Below, piece by piece: positions 42,209 through 51,832 of a stretch of 64,000 bases of DNA; position 1 is the first letter of the stretch, and every line of letters begins with the position of its first letter. The notes beneath the pieces were generated by a model. It was not told where the DNA came from and did not search any database. It was given only the letters and a program-made list of their open reading frames with translations. Position numbers and translations under genes: made by a program. Source of the stretch: Vibrio sp. qd031. Lineage in GTDB: Bacteria; Pseudomonadota; Gammaproteobacteria; Enterobacterales; Vibrionaceae. The stretch spans positions 324 through 64,323 of the forward strand of contig NZ_JXQD01000031.1 of assembly GCF_002100145.1 (NCBI RefSeq), read 5' to 3'.

Positions 42209-44044
42209 ATGTTCAAACTGTTTGAAGGCTTCACTCAAGCCTTCCCGCAAGACGATCCCGGGCAACCACCAAAAGGGGTGTTTGCTTTTTGTCGTCACTA
42301 CACCAAGGGATTTGAAGTACCACTGATCATGATGGCTATCATGAGTACCATTGTTGCCATTGTCGAAGTGTCACTATTTGGCTTTATGGGGCAGCTGGTC
42401 GATTGGTTATCCCAAAGCGATCCCGCTACCTTTTTAGAAGACAATGGCTCAACACTTTGGTTTTACGGCATTCTTTTGCTTGTGGTCATGCCCATCCTGA
42501 TTGTCGTCTATTCGCTGTTAGTCCATCAAAGTTTACTTGGTAACTACCCAATGTCGATCCGTTGGTCAGCCCATAGATACTTACTAAAACAAAGCCTGTC
42601 ATTTTACCAAGACGACTTTGCTGGACGTGTTGCCACCAAGGTCATGCAGACCTCGCTTGCGGTACGCGAGAGCGTCATGAAAACCATGGACGTATTTGTC
42701 TATGTCGCGGTGTACTTCACTTCTATTGTTGTCTTACTCGCCAATGCGGACGTAAGGCTAATGATTCCATTTTTGGTTTGGTTGGCGGTATATGTAGGCA
42801 TTCAAATCTACTTTGTACCTAAGCTTAAAAATGTTGCTTCACAGCAAGCCGAAGCTCGCTCGATGATGACCGGACGCATTGTCGACAGCTACACCAATAT
42901 CGCCACCGTGAAGCTGTTTTCGCACAGTACTCGTGAAACCGAATACGCGGAAGAAGGCATGGATGGCTTTTTACAGACCGTTTATCGTCAAATGCGCCTA
43001 GTTACTGGCTTCGATGTGTGCGTAGAGATCACCAATTACATCTTGGTATTCAGTATTGCAGCTCTATCTATCATGTTATGGATGGACAGTGCAATTTCGA
43101 TTGGTGCTATTGCGATTGCGATTAGTTTGGCGCTGCGTATTAACGGTATGTCAATGTGGATCATGTGGGAAGTGGGTTCGCTATTTGAAAACATAGGTAC
43201 TGTGGTCGATGGCGCATCGACACTGTCCAAGCCTATCGACATTACTGACAAAAAAGACGCCAAACCCATTGATGTGGCCAAAGGTGAGATCACCTTTGAC
43301 GATGTTAGTTTCCACTATGGTGAGAATAAAGGTGTCATTGATCACCTCAACCTCACCATCAAGCCGGGTGAAAAAGTCGGTCTTGTCGGACGCTCAGGTG
43401 CTGGCAAGTCAACGCTAGTCAACCTTCTGCTGCGTTTTCATGATGTTGAGCAAGGCCAAATTCGAATCGACGGACAGCCTATTGATGCTGTAACCCAAGA
43501 CTCTTTGCGCAGTAATATTGGGATGGTGACTCAAGATACGTCACTGCTGCATCGCTCCATCCGTGACAATATTTTATACGGACGCCCCGATGCGACTGAG
43601 GAGCAATTGATCAAAGCAACCTCTCAAGCGCAAGCGCACGAATTCATCGAAACCCTGACCGACCCGTTTGGTAATATTGGCTACAATGCACAAGTTGGTG
43701 AGCGTGGTGTTAAGCTATCTGGTGGGCAAAGACAACGCATCGCTATCTCGCGAGTATTGCTCAAAGATGCACCCTTACTTATCTTGGATGAGGCAACATC
43801 GGCACTCGACTCTGAAGTTGAATCGGCGATTCAAGAAAGCCTGAACGAGTTGATGCAAGGTAAAACGGTGATTGCGATTGCGCATCGTCTTTCTACCATT
43901 GCTGCGATGGATCGCTTGATTGTCTTAGACAAGGGGAAGATTGTAGAAGAAGGTACCCATCAGCAATTGATCAAAGGCAGCGGTATCTATGCTCAGTTGT
44001 GGCAACATCAAACGGGTGGGTTTATTGGAGACGATCCTCAATAG
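42209..44044 (+). CDS. ABC exporter, fused permease and ATPase
   Basis: This is a 611-aa half-transporter: six membrane spans (about 40-340) and a C-terminal ATPase. Walker A is GRSGAGKSTLVNLLLRF near 390, the signature LSGGQRQRIAISRVLLKDAP and Walker B LLILDEATSALDSE, followed by the switch His in AIAHRLSTIA. It works as a homodimer exporting lipids, peptides or drugs; substrate unknown. The N-terminal QAFPQDDPGQPPKGVFAFCR is typical of one Vibrionaceae subfamily. AGGAAAAC precedes the ATG. Confidence 0.93.
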   Translation: MFKLFEGFTQAFPQDDPGQPPKGVFAFCRHYTKGFEVPLIMMAIMSTIVAIVEVSLFGFMGQLVDWLSQSDPATFLEDNGSTLWFYGILLLVVMPILIVVYSLLVHQSLLGNYPMSIRWSAHRYLLKQSLSFYQDDFAGRVATKVMQTSLAVRESVMKTMDVFVYVAVYFTSIVVLLANADVRLMIPFLVWLAVYVGIQIYFVPKLKNVASQQAEARSMMTGRIVDSYTNIATVKLFSHSTRETEYAEEGMDGFLQTVYRQMRLVTGFDVCVEITNYILVFSIAALSIMLWMDSAISIGAIAIAISLALRINGMSMWIMWEVGSLFENIGTVVDGASTLSKPIDITDKKDAKPIDVAKGEITFDDVSFHYGENKGVIDHLNLTIKPGEKVGLVGRSGAGKSTLVNLLLRFHDVEQGQIRIDGQPIDAVTQDSLRSNIGMVTQDTSLLHRSIRDNILYGRPDATEEQLIKATSQAQAHEFIETLTDPFGNIGYNAQVGERGVKLSGGQRQRIAISRVLLKDAPLLILDEATSALDSEVESAIQESLNELMQGKTVIAIAHRLSTIAAMDRLIVLDKGKIVEEGTHQQLIKGSGIYAQLWQHQTGGFIGDDPQ

Positions 44045-44077
44045 CACTTCTGTTGTTTGTTTTGATCACCCCTTTTA

Positions 44078-44104
44078 AATAAAGCCCGCGTGCGGGCTTT
44101 ATTG
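44078..44104. terminator. Bidirectional terminator
   Basis: AAAGCCCGC / GCGGGCTTT around GT, with T/A flanks, between the convergent ABC exporter and Lrp-type gene. Confidence 0.82.
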
Positions 44105-44578
44105 ATCGAGATCCAACACATCCACATTCACACCAAAACTGGTTTTGTGCTCTTCAATCACAAACTCACTGCGGGTCTGAATCACGCCGGGCAAGGTCGG
44201 CAACTTGTGAGCCATAAACGCTTGGTAAGCACGCATATTTTTTACTCTTACCTTTATCATGGTGTCAAAGTCGCCAGACAAAGAATAACAAGATTCTATT
44301 TCGGGCAGCACCGCTACCGCATCAGAAAACTTTTGAAAAATCGAGAAGTTATTTTGATCTAATCGTATGTGTATGAATACTTGCACATCCATACCTAACT
44401 TTTCTGGGTTCAATTGTGCATGGTAGCCAATAATGTAGCCCTCTTTTTCTAAACGCTTTACTCGCTCAGAACATGGGGACGTGGTCAGGTTTACCGCTTT
44501 CGCCAATTCAACCACAGGCATTCGCCCCTGTTTATGCAATAACCTCAATATTTGTTTATCAACTCTGTCCAATTTCAT
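44099..44578 (-). CDS. Lrp/AsnC-family transcriptional regulator
   Basis: This is 159 aa from MKLDRVDKQILRLLHKQGRM (ATG at 44578). An N-terminal helix-turn-helix (about 20-60: VVELAKAVNLTTSPCSERVK) is followed by the RAM ligand-binding domain (about 70-150: CYSLSGDFDTMIKVRVKNMR, LPGVIQTRSEFVIEE). The family responds to amino acids and forms octamers. Targets unknown; the neighbouring putA locus and CtlX are candidates only by location. Confidence 0.92.
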   Translation of the reverse strand: MKLDRVDKQILRLLHKQGRMPVVELAKAVNLTTSPCSERVKRLEKEGYIIGYHAQLNPEKLGMDVQVFIHIRLDQNNFSIFQKFSDAVAVLPEIESCYSLSGDFDTMIKVRVKNMRAYQAFMAHKLPTLPGVIQTRSEFVIEEHKTSFGVNVDVLDLDQ

Positions 44579-44900
44579 CCGATCAAACCCCATAGTTTCG
44601 GCGCAATAATTGCTTACATATTATCCTGTTATGAGCCAAATTTGAAAATTGATTCTATACCGTATAGCGTGAGCTAAATTGAAACATAGCATTAGCATTC
44701 ACTAAGATAAGTGTGAACAAATGTAAGATCTCGATCACACCACGGTATATAAGGTCTTCAGCGTATCAATGATCTTATTATTCAATACCAGATAGATACT
44801 AAATGCTGACAAATGTGTGCTTTCTAATCAATCTTTTGAGCTAATTTAGAAAGCCTCGTGTCAGAAAAAAGTCAATACTGTATGTGTAAAGTGTAAGAAG

Positions 44901-44915
44901 TTACCCTTAGGGTAA
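44901..44915. promoter_or_regulatory. 15-bp palindrome upstream of the small ORF
   Basis: TTACCCT-T-AGGGTAA is a perfect 7-bp dyad about 45 bases before the ATG of the 55-aa gene. The size and place suit a repressor or activator operator. No protein can be assigned. Confidence 0.4.
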
Positions 44916-44960
44916 GGCGCATAATAATAACTAGGAAGATTTTTTGCGAGGGTAAGGAAA

Positions 44961-45128
44961 ATGATTAAAGCAACATTGTCGTACATTCCGTTGGGAATTG
45001 GGTCTTGGAATACAGTAACTGTTTCTAAAGAAATCGCCGTAGCACTAGCGGAAGAGTACAGCTCATACGGCTGGCCAGTACAGCTAGATGGTGAAGAGTT
45101 CTCGGTAGATTTGTCGTCAGCAGCATAA
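44961..45128 (+). CDS. Small protein of 55 aa, unknown function
   Basis: MIKATLSYIPLGIGSWNTVT continues for 55 residues and ends FSVDLSSAA. GGTAAGGAAA precedes the ATG directly, and a strong terminator follows, so this is a real transcription unit of its own. The composition (compact beta-alpha-beta, GWPVQLDGEEF) suggests a folded cytoplasmic protein. The 15-bp palindrome upstream may control it. I do not recognise a named family. Confidence 0.72.
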   Translation: MIKATLSYIPLGIGSWNTVTVSKEIAVALAEEYSSYGWPVQLDGEEFSVDLSSAA

Positions 45129-45147
45129 GCTTAGCAATCACCCATGA

Positions 45148-45178
45148 AAAAAGCAGCCATTGGCTGCTTTTTTATTTT
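45148..45178 (+). terminator. Terminator after the 55-aa gene
   Basis: AAGCAGCCA / TGGCTGCTT with one-base centre and a run of T. Confidence 0.88.
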
Positions 45179-45186
45179 TAAATTCA

Positions 45187-45426
45187 TTACTTTACATCGA
45201 CAATCGCTTGACTAATCAAGTGTGATCTTGACTGATTTTCTAAACTGGTTTGCTGATTACATTCTCGGCAAAAATAGCGATGAACAAACTCGTCGTTGTC
45301 GTCAAACTTACTTGAGCCAAATGTAAGTAACGACAAAAACGTTGCAGATTTTGGTGTTAACTTTCGCTTTACCAGAGATTTGTGCTGAGTTTCACGCTCA
45401 CATTCGCAGCAAAATAGTTGAGGCAT
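45187..45426 (-). CDS. Small zinc-ribbon-like protein
   Basis: This is 79 aa with two cysteine pairs, LFCCECERE near the start and YFCRECNQQ near residue 52, fitting one zinc-ribbon site. The linker LSLLTFGSSKFDDNDEFVHR is short. AGGAAGCGATG gives a start site. No family name can be given. Convergent with the 55-aa gene. Confidence 0.65.
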   Translation of the reverse strand: MPQLFCCECERETQHKSLVKRKLTPKSATFLSLLTFGSSKFDDNDEFVHRYFCRECNQQTSLENQSRSHLISQAIVDVK

Positions 45427-45642
45427 CGCTTCCTCTCGACTTATCTTTCAATTTATCAGTTATTCGAACTACTCTATTAAATTGCTTTGGTTTTGTACCA
45501 CTAAAGTATCAAAACTGTGTACTTTCTCGCCAAATCAGCTGGACTTACCAGTTAAACATTGATCATCATCACGTTCAAACTATGACCAAAATATGCCCTG
45601 CCAGCGGCAAGGCATCTCCTCAACTAAAGTACTAGAAAAATC

Positions 45643-46311
45643 TTAGTGGCTCAGCTCCAATAAGGTGGCATTACCCCCAACCGCCGTAACATTTATGGTG
45701 CGAGTGCATTCTGTGATATAACGAAAACTTAACCTCGGGTCATTGAGCAGCGGTGAGTCCAGATGACCCGAGTCTTCAATAACCGACGTTATCGCCCCTG
45801 TATTGCCTGCCAATACTGACGCAATATCGTTGGTTGGTGCTTGCTCTCCCACCAACGTAACGACGGCAATATTTTCGTCGCATAATTGCACCCAATCTTC
45901 AACCGATACCACCTGCAACACACCCTGCGGAAAGTCTAACCCTATAGACTTTAATCTGCCTGATAGTTCCTCAGAATCGGTGGCAACTAATGTCGTGTTG
46001 CCGGTCATCAGAGCAATAGCCGCATGCACAACCACGGCTAAAGAGTTACCGTCGACTGTAAAATCACCAATCAATGCCACACCACGCCCTTGTGTGTAAA
46101 GCTCATTGCTTTCGCCAGTTGGGCCAGGCATTCGCAGCGTCTTACTCACAAAAGCCTCGATGTCGTGGCGTAACTTCGCTATCGCAGCGTCGCCACACAC
46201 TGCGTGTTCAAGGAAGGATTTCGCCACTAACTCAATGCGAGCGTCAATGTCCACTAAATACCAAGTCTGAAATGCACTCGCCGCATCGGTCTTAATAAGG
46301 GTATTATTCAT
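45643..46311 (-). CDS. Separate PutA C-terminal domain protein
   Basis: This is 222 aa from MNNTLIKTDAASAFQTWYLV (ATG at 46311, GGAGA eight bases before). LAVVVHAAIALMTGNTTLVA resembles the cofactor-domain part of aldehyde dehydrogenases, and the end ECTRTINVTAVGGNATLLEL resembles the C-terminal segment of long PutA proteins. No catalytic Cys is visible. In long PutAs this domain closes the substrate tunnel. Here it lies 13 bases after putA as its own gene, so it probably acts as a PutA partner. Often annotated as 1-pyrroline-5-carboxylate dehydrogenase, which overstates it. Confidence 0.75.
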   Translation of the reverse strand: MNNTLIKTDAASAFQTWYLVDIDARIELVAKSFLEHAVCGDAAIAKLRHDIEAFVSKTLRMPGPTGESNELYTQGRGVALIGDFTVDGNSLAVVVHAAIALMTGNTTLVATDSEELSGRLKSIGLDFPQGVLQVVSVEDWVQLCDENIAVVTLVGEQAPTNDIASVLAGNTGAITSVIEDSGHLDSPLLNDPRLSFRYITECTRTINVTAVGGNATLLELSH

Positions 46312-46324
46312 AATAGATCTCCAA

Positions 46325-49300
46325 TTACTGCCAACGACTTGCACTAAAACGCGCTAAGTATCTCGGGCCACCCGCTTTAGGGCCAGTCCCAGACAATCCC
46401 TGCCCGCCAAAGGGCTGGACACCAACAACCGCTCCCACCTGATCTCTATTGATGTAGCAGTTTCCAACCCGAGCGTGTCTTTCTATCCAGCGATACGTGG
46501 TTTCATTTCGGCTGTGAACACCCAATGTCAGGCCGAAGCCTGTCTGATTGATTGCGTCGACCACTTGGGGCAACTGATCCGATTTAAAGTGAATGATGTG
46601 CATGATTGGGCCAAACATCTCTTGTTCCAGTTGGGCAATAGAATCTAAGCGAATCACTGTTGGTGGGACAAAATCACCCTGCGCGCAGACATCACCGATC
46701 TCTAACTGAGCAATCACGCTGTGTTGATGGTGTTGAATGTGTTGCAGCAGTTTCTGTTTTGCCGCGTTATCAATGACCGGTCCAACATCCGTTGAATGAT
46801 GATATGGGATGCCAATGCTCAACTGCTCCATTGCACCTTTAATTAAGGTCTCTATTCTTGGAGCGATATCTTCTTGTACATATAAGACACGCAGCGCTGA
46901 GCAGCGCTGGCCAGCCGATGCAAACGCCGATCGAACAGCATCTTGAACAACTTGTTCTGGTAAGGCCGTGCTGTCGACAATCATCGCATTTTGGCCACCG
47001 GTTTCAGCAATCAGAGGGACACTACCGACTCCTCGTGCACTCAAACTGCGGTTGATTGCTTGCGCAGTTTGAGTGGAACCGGTAAATGCCACGCCCGCGA
47101 CACTTAGATTGGATGTGAGTGACTGCCCCAACTCCCTGCCACTTCCAAGAATCAATTGGATGGCCTGTTTAGGAAAGCCAACTTCTAACATAAGCTCAAC
47201 AGTGCGAAAAGCGATCAAACTGGTTTGCTCTGCAGGTTTTGCAACGACAGTGTTGCCTGTGACTAGTGCTGCACTAATTTGCCCCAAAAATATCGCTAGC
47301 GGGAAATTCCATGGACTGATACACACAAACACTCCTCGGCCATCGTAATGCATCGTGCGAGTCGTTCCATCAAATGAAGCCATAACTTCCGGCGTTAGCT
47401 TTAGCGATTGATTGGCGTAGTAACGACAAAAATCGACCGCTTCTCTCACTTCATCAATACTGTCATGAATGGTTTTTCCGGCTTCCATATGACATAGGGC
47501 GACCAACTCTTCCATATGTTCTTCTAGCTTGTTGGCGAGTTGATCGAGTAACGCACTTCGTTGTTGTCGAGGCGTGCTATTCCAAGTTGGCTGATAAGAC
47601 TGAGCAAGGTCAAAAGCTTCGGAAACATGATCAAGGTTAGCCGGTGTCCAACGCCCCACTTTTACTCGACGATCAAACGGCGCGCAGACATCAATACTCG
47701 CGTGCTCTTCCTTGATCATGCTTTCGTGATTGGCCACACCATTTACAATTGAACACGCCTGCCAATGATGACCTAAAAAGTGTTCGACACTGCGCTCAAA
47801 AGGTAAGCGCTCACTATCTACATCGATATTGATGCCTCTAGAATTTTTTCTATCTTCAAAGATCTCTAGTGGAAGTGGGATCTTGTCATTGAATAGCTGG
47901 CTCTGACGCTCGATTGCTGTGACTGGATGTTCGGTCAACTCTTCAATGGGGCATGTCGCATCAACGAGTCGATGGACAAAAGAGCTATTGGCACCATTTT
48001 CCAATAGTCGACGCACCAAGTAGGGCAATAGGTCTTTATGGCTGCCGACAGGTGCATAAATTCGAACGCGCTGTTCATACGCCGCAATAGCATGTTCGTA
48101 TAACGCCTCTCCCATGCCATGCAGTCGTTGAAATTCATAGTCACCGTGTTTAGCCATTGACGCTATGGCACTGACCGTGTGTGCATTGTGACTGGCGAAT
48201 TGCGGAAATAGCGCACCTCGAACCGAGTCACTCAATAGAAAACGAGCACACGCTAAATAGGAGACATCCGTCCCTTCTTTGCGCGTAAATACGGGGTAAT
48301 TGTGATAACCCGCTTGCTGAGACCATTTTATTTCACTGTCCCAATAGGCACCTTTCACCAACCGCACTGGAATGGTGTCGCCCATCTCTTTTGCCAGTGC
48401 CGTTAGCCAAGCCAACACAGGAAGTGCACGTTTAGAATATGCCTGAACCACCAAGCCCAGCTTACCCCAGCGCCGAACCGCTTCATTTCTATAGACTTTT
48501 TCAAACAGACGTAAACTGAGCTCGAGCCTATCGGCTTCTTCTGCGTCAATGGTGATAGCAACATCTTGTGCAATCGCCCGCTTAACAAGGCTCAATAATG
48601 TGCTAAATAATTCGTCCATGACTCGCGCTTCGCAAGCCACTTCATAACGAGGATGCAGCGCTGACAGTTTTATAGAAACCGAAGGGGCAGGATCAACCTG
48701 ATGCTGCCTCGTATGCGCACCGACTTCGTCGATCGCACCCAAATACGCATCATAATATTTCTTCGAATCCTGCTCGGTGAGAGCCGCTTCCCCCAACATA
48801 TCGTACGAGTAGGTTTGGCCCTTTTTCATCGCCGATTTGCCGTTGGATTGGGCTTCAGCGATTGTGCGGCCAAGGACAAACTGGTGCCCCATTATTTTCA
48901 TTGCTTGTTGCATCGCCTTTCTGACTACAGGCTCAGAAAGCTTATTGACCAAACCGCCGAGAGCCGAACTGGCTGAAGCGTTGCCCTGAGGAGCAATACC
49001 CACGACTTTGCCGGTCAACATTAGACCCCAGGTGGAGGCATTGACGAATACAGAGTCGGAGCGTTTAAGATGCGACTTCCAATCTGCAACTGTCAGCTTA
49101 TCTTTAATGAGTGCATCTGCCGTGGCTTTGTCGGGGATGCGCATTAATGCTTCAGCAAGGCACATCAATAAAATGCCCTCCTGGGTATCCAGACTATATT
49201 CCAACAACAGTGCATCAATCATCTGAATGGCGTTTTTATCTGCACGGATTGCTTCAATCAAACGAGTCGTAGAAAGCGCTATAGTCTGACTTTCGTCTTC

Positions 49301-49453
49301 AGTGGGTGTTGCTACGGGGATCAGTTGCTGTAACCACGCCGATTCATCAACGCTGTACATTGGAGAGATTTGTTGCCACAAAGATTGAACCAAATCGCTA
49401 CTCGATGACTGGTCAAAATACCCTGGTGCAAGCAAATGCGATGCAGTAAACAT
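46325..49453 (-). CDS. putA: Bifunctional proline dehydrogenase / P5C dehydrogenase
   Basis: This 1042-aa protein oxidises proline to glutamate. The FAD barrel (about 130-490) shows ASTWGLMLTGKVVG, the SIKLSALHPRYE motif, LGLVVQAYSKRALPVL, VRLVKGAYWDSEIK and FASHNAHTV. The aldehyde dehydrogenase (about 560-1035) shows SPWNFPLAIFLGQISAALV, ETGGQNAMIVDS with the general-base Glu and AFASAGQRCSALRVLYVQED with the nucleophile Cys. There is no N-terminal ribbon-helix-helix domain, so it does not repress its own gene. The end QPFGGQGLSGTGPKAGGP is usual. GAGGAG precedes the ATG. The separate C-terminal-domain gene follows. Confidence 0.96.
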   Translation of the reverse strand: MFTASHLLAPGYFDQSSSSDLVQSLWQQISPMYSVDESAWLQQLIPVATPTEDESQTIALSTTRLIEAIRADKNAIQMIDALLLEYSLDTQEGILLMCLAEALMRIPDKATADALIKDKLTVADWKSHLKRSDSVFVNASTWGLMLTGKVVGIAPQGNASASSALGGLVNKLSEPVVRKAMQQAMKIMGHQFVLGRTIAEAQSNGKSAMKKGQTYSYDMLGEAALTEQDSKKYYDAYLGAIDEVGAHTRQHQVDPAPSVSIKLSALHPRYEVACEARVMDELFSTLLSLVKRAIAQDVAITIDAEEADRLELSLRLFEKVYRNEAVRRWGKLGLVVQAYSKRALPVLAWLTALAKEMGDTIPVRLVKGAYWDSEIKWSQQAGYHNYPVFTRKEGTDVSYLACARFLLSDSVRGALFPQFASHNAHTVSAIASMAKHGDYEFQRLHGMGEALYEHAIAAYEQRVRIYAPVGSHKDLLPYLVRRLLENGANSSFVHRLVDATCPIEELTEHPVTAIERQSQLFNDKIPLPLEIFEDRKNSRGINIDVDSERLPFERSVEHFLGHHWQACSIVNGVANHESMIKEEHASIDVCAPFDRRVKVGRWTPANLDHVSEAFDLAQSYQPTWNSTPRQQRSALLDQLANKLEEHMEELVALCHMEAGKTIHDSIDEVREAVDFCRYYANQSLKLTPEVMASFDGTTRTMHYDGRGVFVCISPWNFPLAIFLGQISAALVTGNTVVAKPAEQTSLIAFRTVELMLEVGFPKQAIQLILGSGRELGQSLTSNLSVAGVAFTGSTQTAQAINRSLSARGVGSVPLIAETGGQNAMIVDSTALPEQVVQDAVRSAFASAGQRCSALRVLYVQEDIAPRIETLIKGAMEQLSIGIPYHHSTDVGPVIDNAAKQKLLQHIQHHQHSVIAQLEIGDVCAQGDFVPPTVIRLDSIAQLEQEMFGPIMHIIHFKSDQLPQVVDAINQTGFGLTLGVHSRNETTYRWIERHARVGNCYINRDQVGAVVGVQPFGGQGLSGTGPKAGGPRYLARFSASRWQ

Positions 49454-49556
49454 GTCAACTCCTCACAGTAATTTATGCGCGCCAATTGTTGCCCTTTTGC
49501 AGGGCGTGGCACGTTAGTGTCGTGAGACGCAGTGTAATTGGATAGCAACGCGTAAA

Positions 49557-49589
49557 ATTGCAAAATTCTCGGCCATGATTGCAATATTC
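49557..49589. promoter_or_regulatory. Direct repeat, probable AraC-type operator for putA
   Basis: ATTGCAAAATTC (49557-49568) and ATTGCAATATTC (49578-49589) repeat with a 21-bp period, two helical turns, about 105 bases before the putA start. This is the layout of tandem half-sites for AraC-family activators, and an AraC-type gene lies just upstream. Binding is inferred. Confidence 0.5.
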
Positions 49590-49636
49590 TTCACAACCTA
49601 ACAAACCTAGAACAACCTCTCACATTTTGCTCACAA

Positions 49637-50407
49637 CTATGGCAATTTGTTGGCAGATGTAGGAATGAGTGATTGGAATTTTGCCGGTGTCACCCCAACC
49701 GCTTTTTTAAAGCTATTGGTCATCGCGCTTTGGCTACTGTAACCGCATTGCTGGGCTATTTGAGACAGAGGTAGATCGGTCAGCAGCAAACACTGCTTAA
49801 CCTCTTCAATACGTAACTGAGAGACATAATGCGCTGGTGTAATGCCCATTTGCTGCTTAAAACGGGTGTAAAACTGGCTGTCGCTCAGATACACCAATGC
49901 AGCAAGTTGTGGAACCGTGAGTTTGCTCCCCAAATGTCGTCGAACGTAAGCTTCGATGACCAAAATATCGAGCTTAGACTCTCTAAACTGACGCTCAAAA
50001 GTTTGGCTACGGCGCGCGACAAGAGTCAGCATTGTTTGCTGACAGGTTTGCAGCAGAATAGCGTCACTAGGATCACTGCGCGTTTGCGCCAACAACATGG
50101 CAATGAGTTGCTGCACTTGAGCATCGAGTTGAAAAAAGGCTGGTGAATGCGTATCACCCAATGAGGAGGTCACTCCCGGCTGATTAAGCACCAAAATTCG
50201 AGAATCGTCCGACAGGGCCGCATACTGATGCGGCAAAAACGCATCCACGGCACAGCCTTGCCCAGGCAAGATTTGCCTTGGCTCACCATTCACTTCCATC
50301 AACGACACCCCTTCTAATCCAACCACCACTTGCGAGTGCTCGTGATGATGAGAATGGGCCTGTTCTGGTAGCGTGATCAAATCGATTAAAGGAAGTCGTT
50401 GCAGCAT
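49637..50407 (-). CDS. AraC-family regulator, probable putA activator
   Basis: This is 256 aa. An N-terminal cupin part (about 10-75; HSHHHEHSQVVVGLEGVSLM) is followed by a C-terminal HTH pair (about 155-250; LTVPQLAALVYLSDSQFYTR and LPLSQIAQQCGYSSQSAMTN then SFKKAVGVTPAKF). It is directly upstream of putA in the same direction, with a 183-base gap that carries the direct repeat. Vibrio putA genes are known to be activated by a separate regulator (PutR in V. vulnificus); I assign that role by position and class only. Confidence 0.82.
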   Translation of the reverse strand: MLQRLPLIDLITLPEQAHSHHHEHSQVVVGLEGVSLMEVNGEPRQILPGQGCAVDAFLPHQYAALSDDSRILVLNQPGVTSSLGDTHSPAFFQLDAQVQQLIAMLLAQTRSDPSDAILLQTCQQTMLTLVARRSQTFERQFRESKLDILVIEAYVRRHLGSKLTVPQLAALVYLSDSQFYTRFKQQMGITPAHYVSQLRIEEVKQCLLLTDLPLSQIAQQCGYSSQSAMTNSFKKAVGVTPAKFQSLIPTSANKLP

Positions 50408-50731
50408 ACTGTATTTTGAAAGCTATTCACCGTATAGTGTGCATCAAACCCTAAACAGAGCGATCTGGTTAAGACTTTTTTACTTCTAATCTATGGAAGA
50501 ATGATCAAGCGCACACTAATTACGGTAAACGCTTGCTCAACCCCCTTAAAAAAGGATTTACTCAATCGATCAGTTTAGAACTTTTACACCCATTAGTATG
50601 AATATTAGTGGTATATTATTTGCTTCTACTATTTACTTTCAGCTTGACTGGCAATGACCATCAATTGGATGATGACTATTGCTATCGGCCGTTAAAAAAT
50701 AACTAATAATGACATATTTTGGCAAGGAACT
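50408..50731. other. Intergenic region between divergent genes
   Basis: About 320 bases with AT-rich patches near 50600-50640; presumably holds the promoters of the AraC-type gene and the PEGA-protein pair. No clear operator seen. Confidence 0.3.
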
Positions 50732-51832
50732 ATGATGAGATGTCGACAGTCAGCGCTGCTTGTTGCGCTGTTATCCACGCTAACCGCGACCAGCTATGCT
50801 GCCACTGAGAACCGCTCTCCTGTAGATCCGGTTTCCGCAATTACGCAAGATATTGAACAAAAAAGAACTGATATCGTCGCAATCGATGCGGTAGTCGCTC
50901 AAGAAGCTGACGCCCTCAGCGAACTGCAACAAAATAGCGTCATCTTAAGTCGTCAATACAATGATCTAGAAACGCGCCTAAACCGTGCAAAATCAGAACT
51001 CGACAAGCAGTACGCTCGCCTTCTCGAAGATCCAGATGTCGATCTCTCTAGCTTTCAAAAACGCTATCAAGAGACATGGGCTCAAATTAAAGAGAACCAA
51101 CGTCTACAGCTTGAAACCAAGCAAAAAATAGCCGAAAGCGAACTCAAGGTTAGCCAAACTAAGCAGAAAAAAGCGCGTCTCTACAGCGAACTAGAAAACC
51201 TACGCGAAGCAAAAGTGGGGGCACGAGTTAAACGCATCAACAGTGAATTGCGTGAAAGCTCTGTTGTTGAGACTAGCTACCAAACAACCTGTTCAAGTAC
51301 GATGACCCTAGGTGAATGTAGTAACCAAGGACGTCATCTCAACAAACAAAAAGCGGTTAACGAATTCAAAACCCAGTTGATTGCCAAGCTCACCGAAACC
51401 AATCTTGCTAAGCAACATATTGAAGGTGTGCAGCTGAATATTCATATTCAAGAAAGCCAGTTTTTGACCAGCGGTTTTACCGGAAGCAATGGTTACTACA
51501 CAGAGCTACAAGCTCAACTGCAAGCCAAGCCAGATACTACGGCCGCATGTACGTTACTCAACGTGGCAAATCGCTACTGCTTAAACAACAGCACCCAGAC
51601 GAAGAAAAATGACAAAGAGTGGGCGAACATTACTGTTCGTTCTGATCAGTATAACGATCGTGTCACGATTAATGGTGTCAGTTACGGCAGCACGCCGGTT
51701 GAAATTGTACTGCCATCGGGTCAGCATCAGATTTCTGTTACAAAAGATGGTTACGAAACATACAACCGTAAAGTAAGTGTAAATGGTAACGACACCATTT
51801 GGGTGAAATTATCACCGTCTAAAGAAGGTTAG
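50732..51832 (+). CDS. Exported coiled-coil protein with PEGA domain
   Basis: This is 366 aa. Signal peptide about 1-23 (ALLVALLSTLTATSYA), a long coiled coil about 35-170, a Cys-containing middle part (TTCSSTMTLGECSNQG) and a C-terminal PEGA domain about 290-362 (VTINGVSYGSTPVEIVLPSG, VTKDGYETYNRKVSV). PEGA domains are found on surface proteins. It is a paralogue of the next gene over its whole length, 39 bases apart. Function unknown. Confidence 0.82.
   Translation: MMRCRQSALLVALLSTLTATSYAATENRSPVDPVSAITQDIEQKRTDIVAIDAVVAQEADALSELQQNSVILSRQYNDLETRLNRAKSELDKQYARLLEDPDVDLSSFQKRYQETWAQIKENQRLQLETKQKIAESELKVSQTKQKKARLYSELENLREAKVGARVKRINSELRESSVVETSYQTTCSSTMTLGECSNQGRHLNKQKAVNEFKTQLIAKLTETNLAKQHIEGVQLNIHIQESQFLTSGFTGSNGYYTELQAQLQAKPDTTAACTLLNVANRYCLNNSTQTKKNDKEWANITVRSDQYNDRVTINGVSYGSTPVEIVLPSGQHQISVTKDGYETYNRKVSVNGNDTIWVKLSPSKEG

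Noticed and set aside
44710..44740. CRP-like site TGTAAGATCTCGATCACA
   Set aside because: Half-sites are spaced 8, not 6, and the left half has a mismatch.
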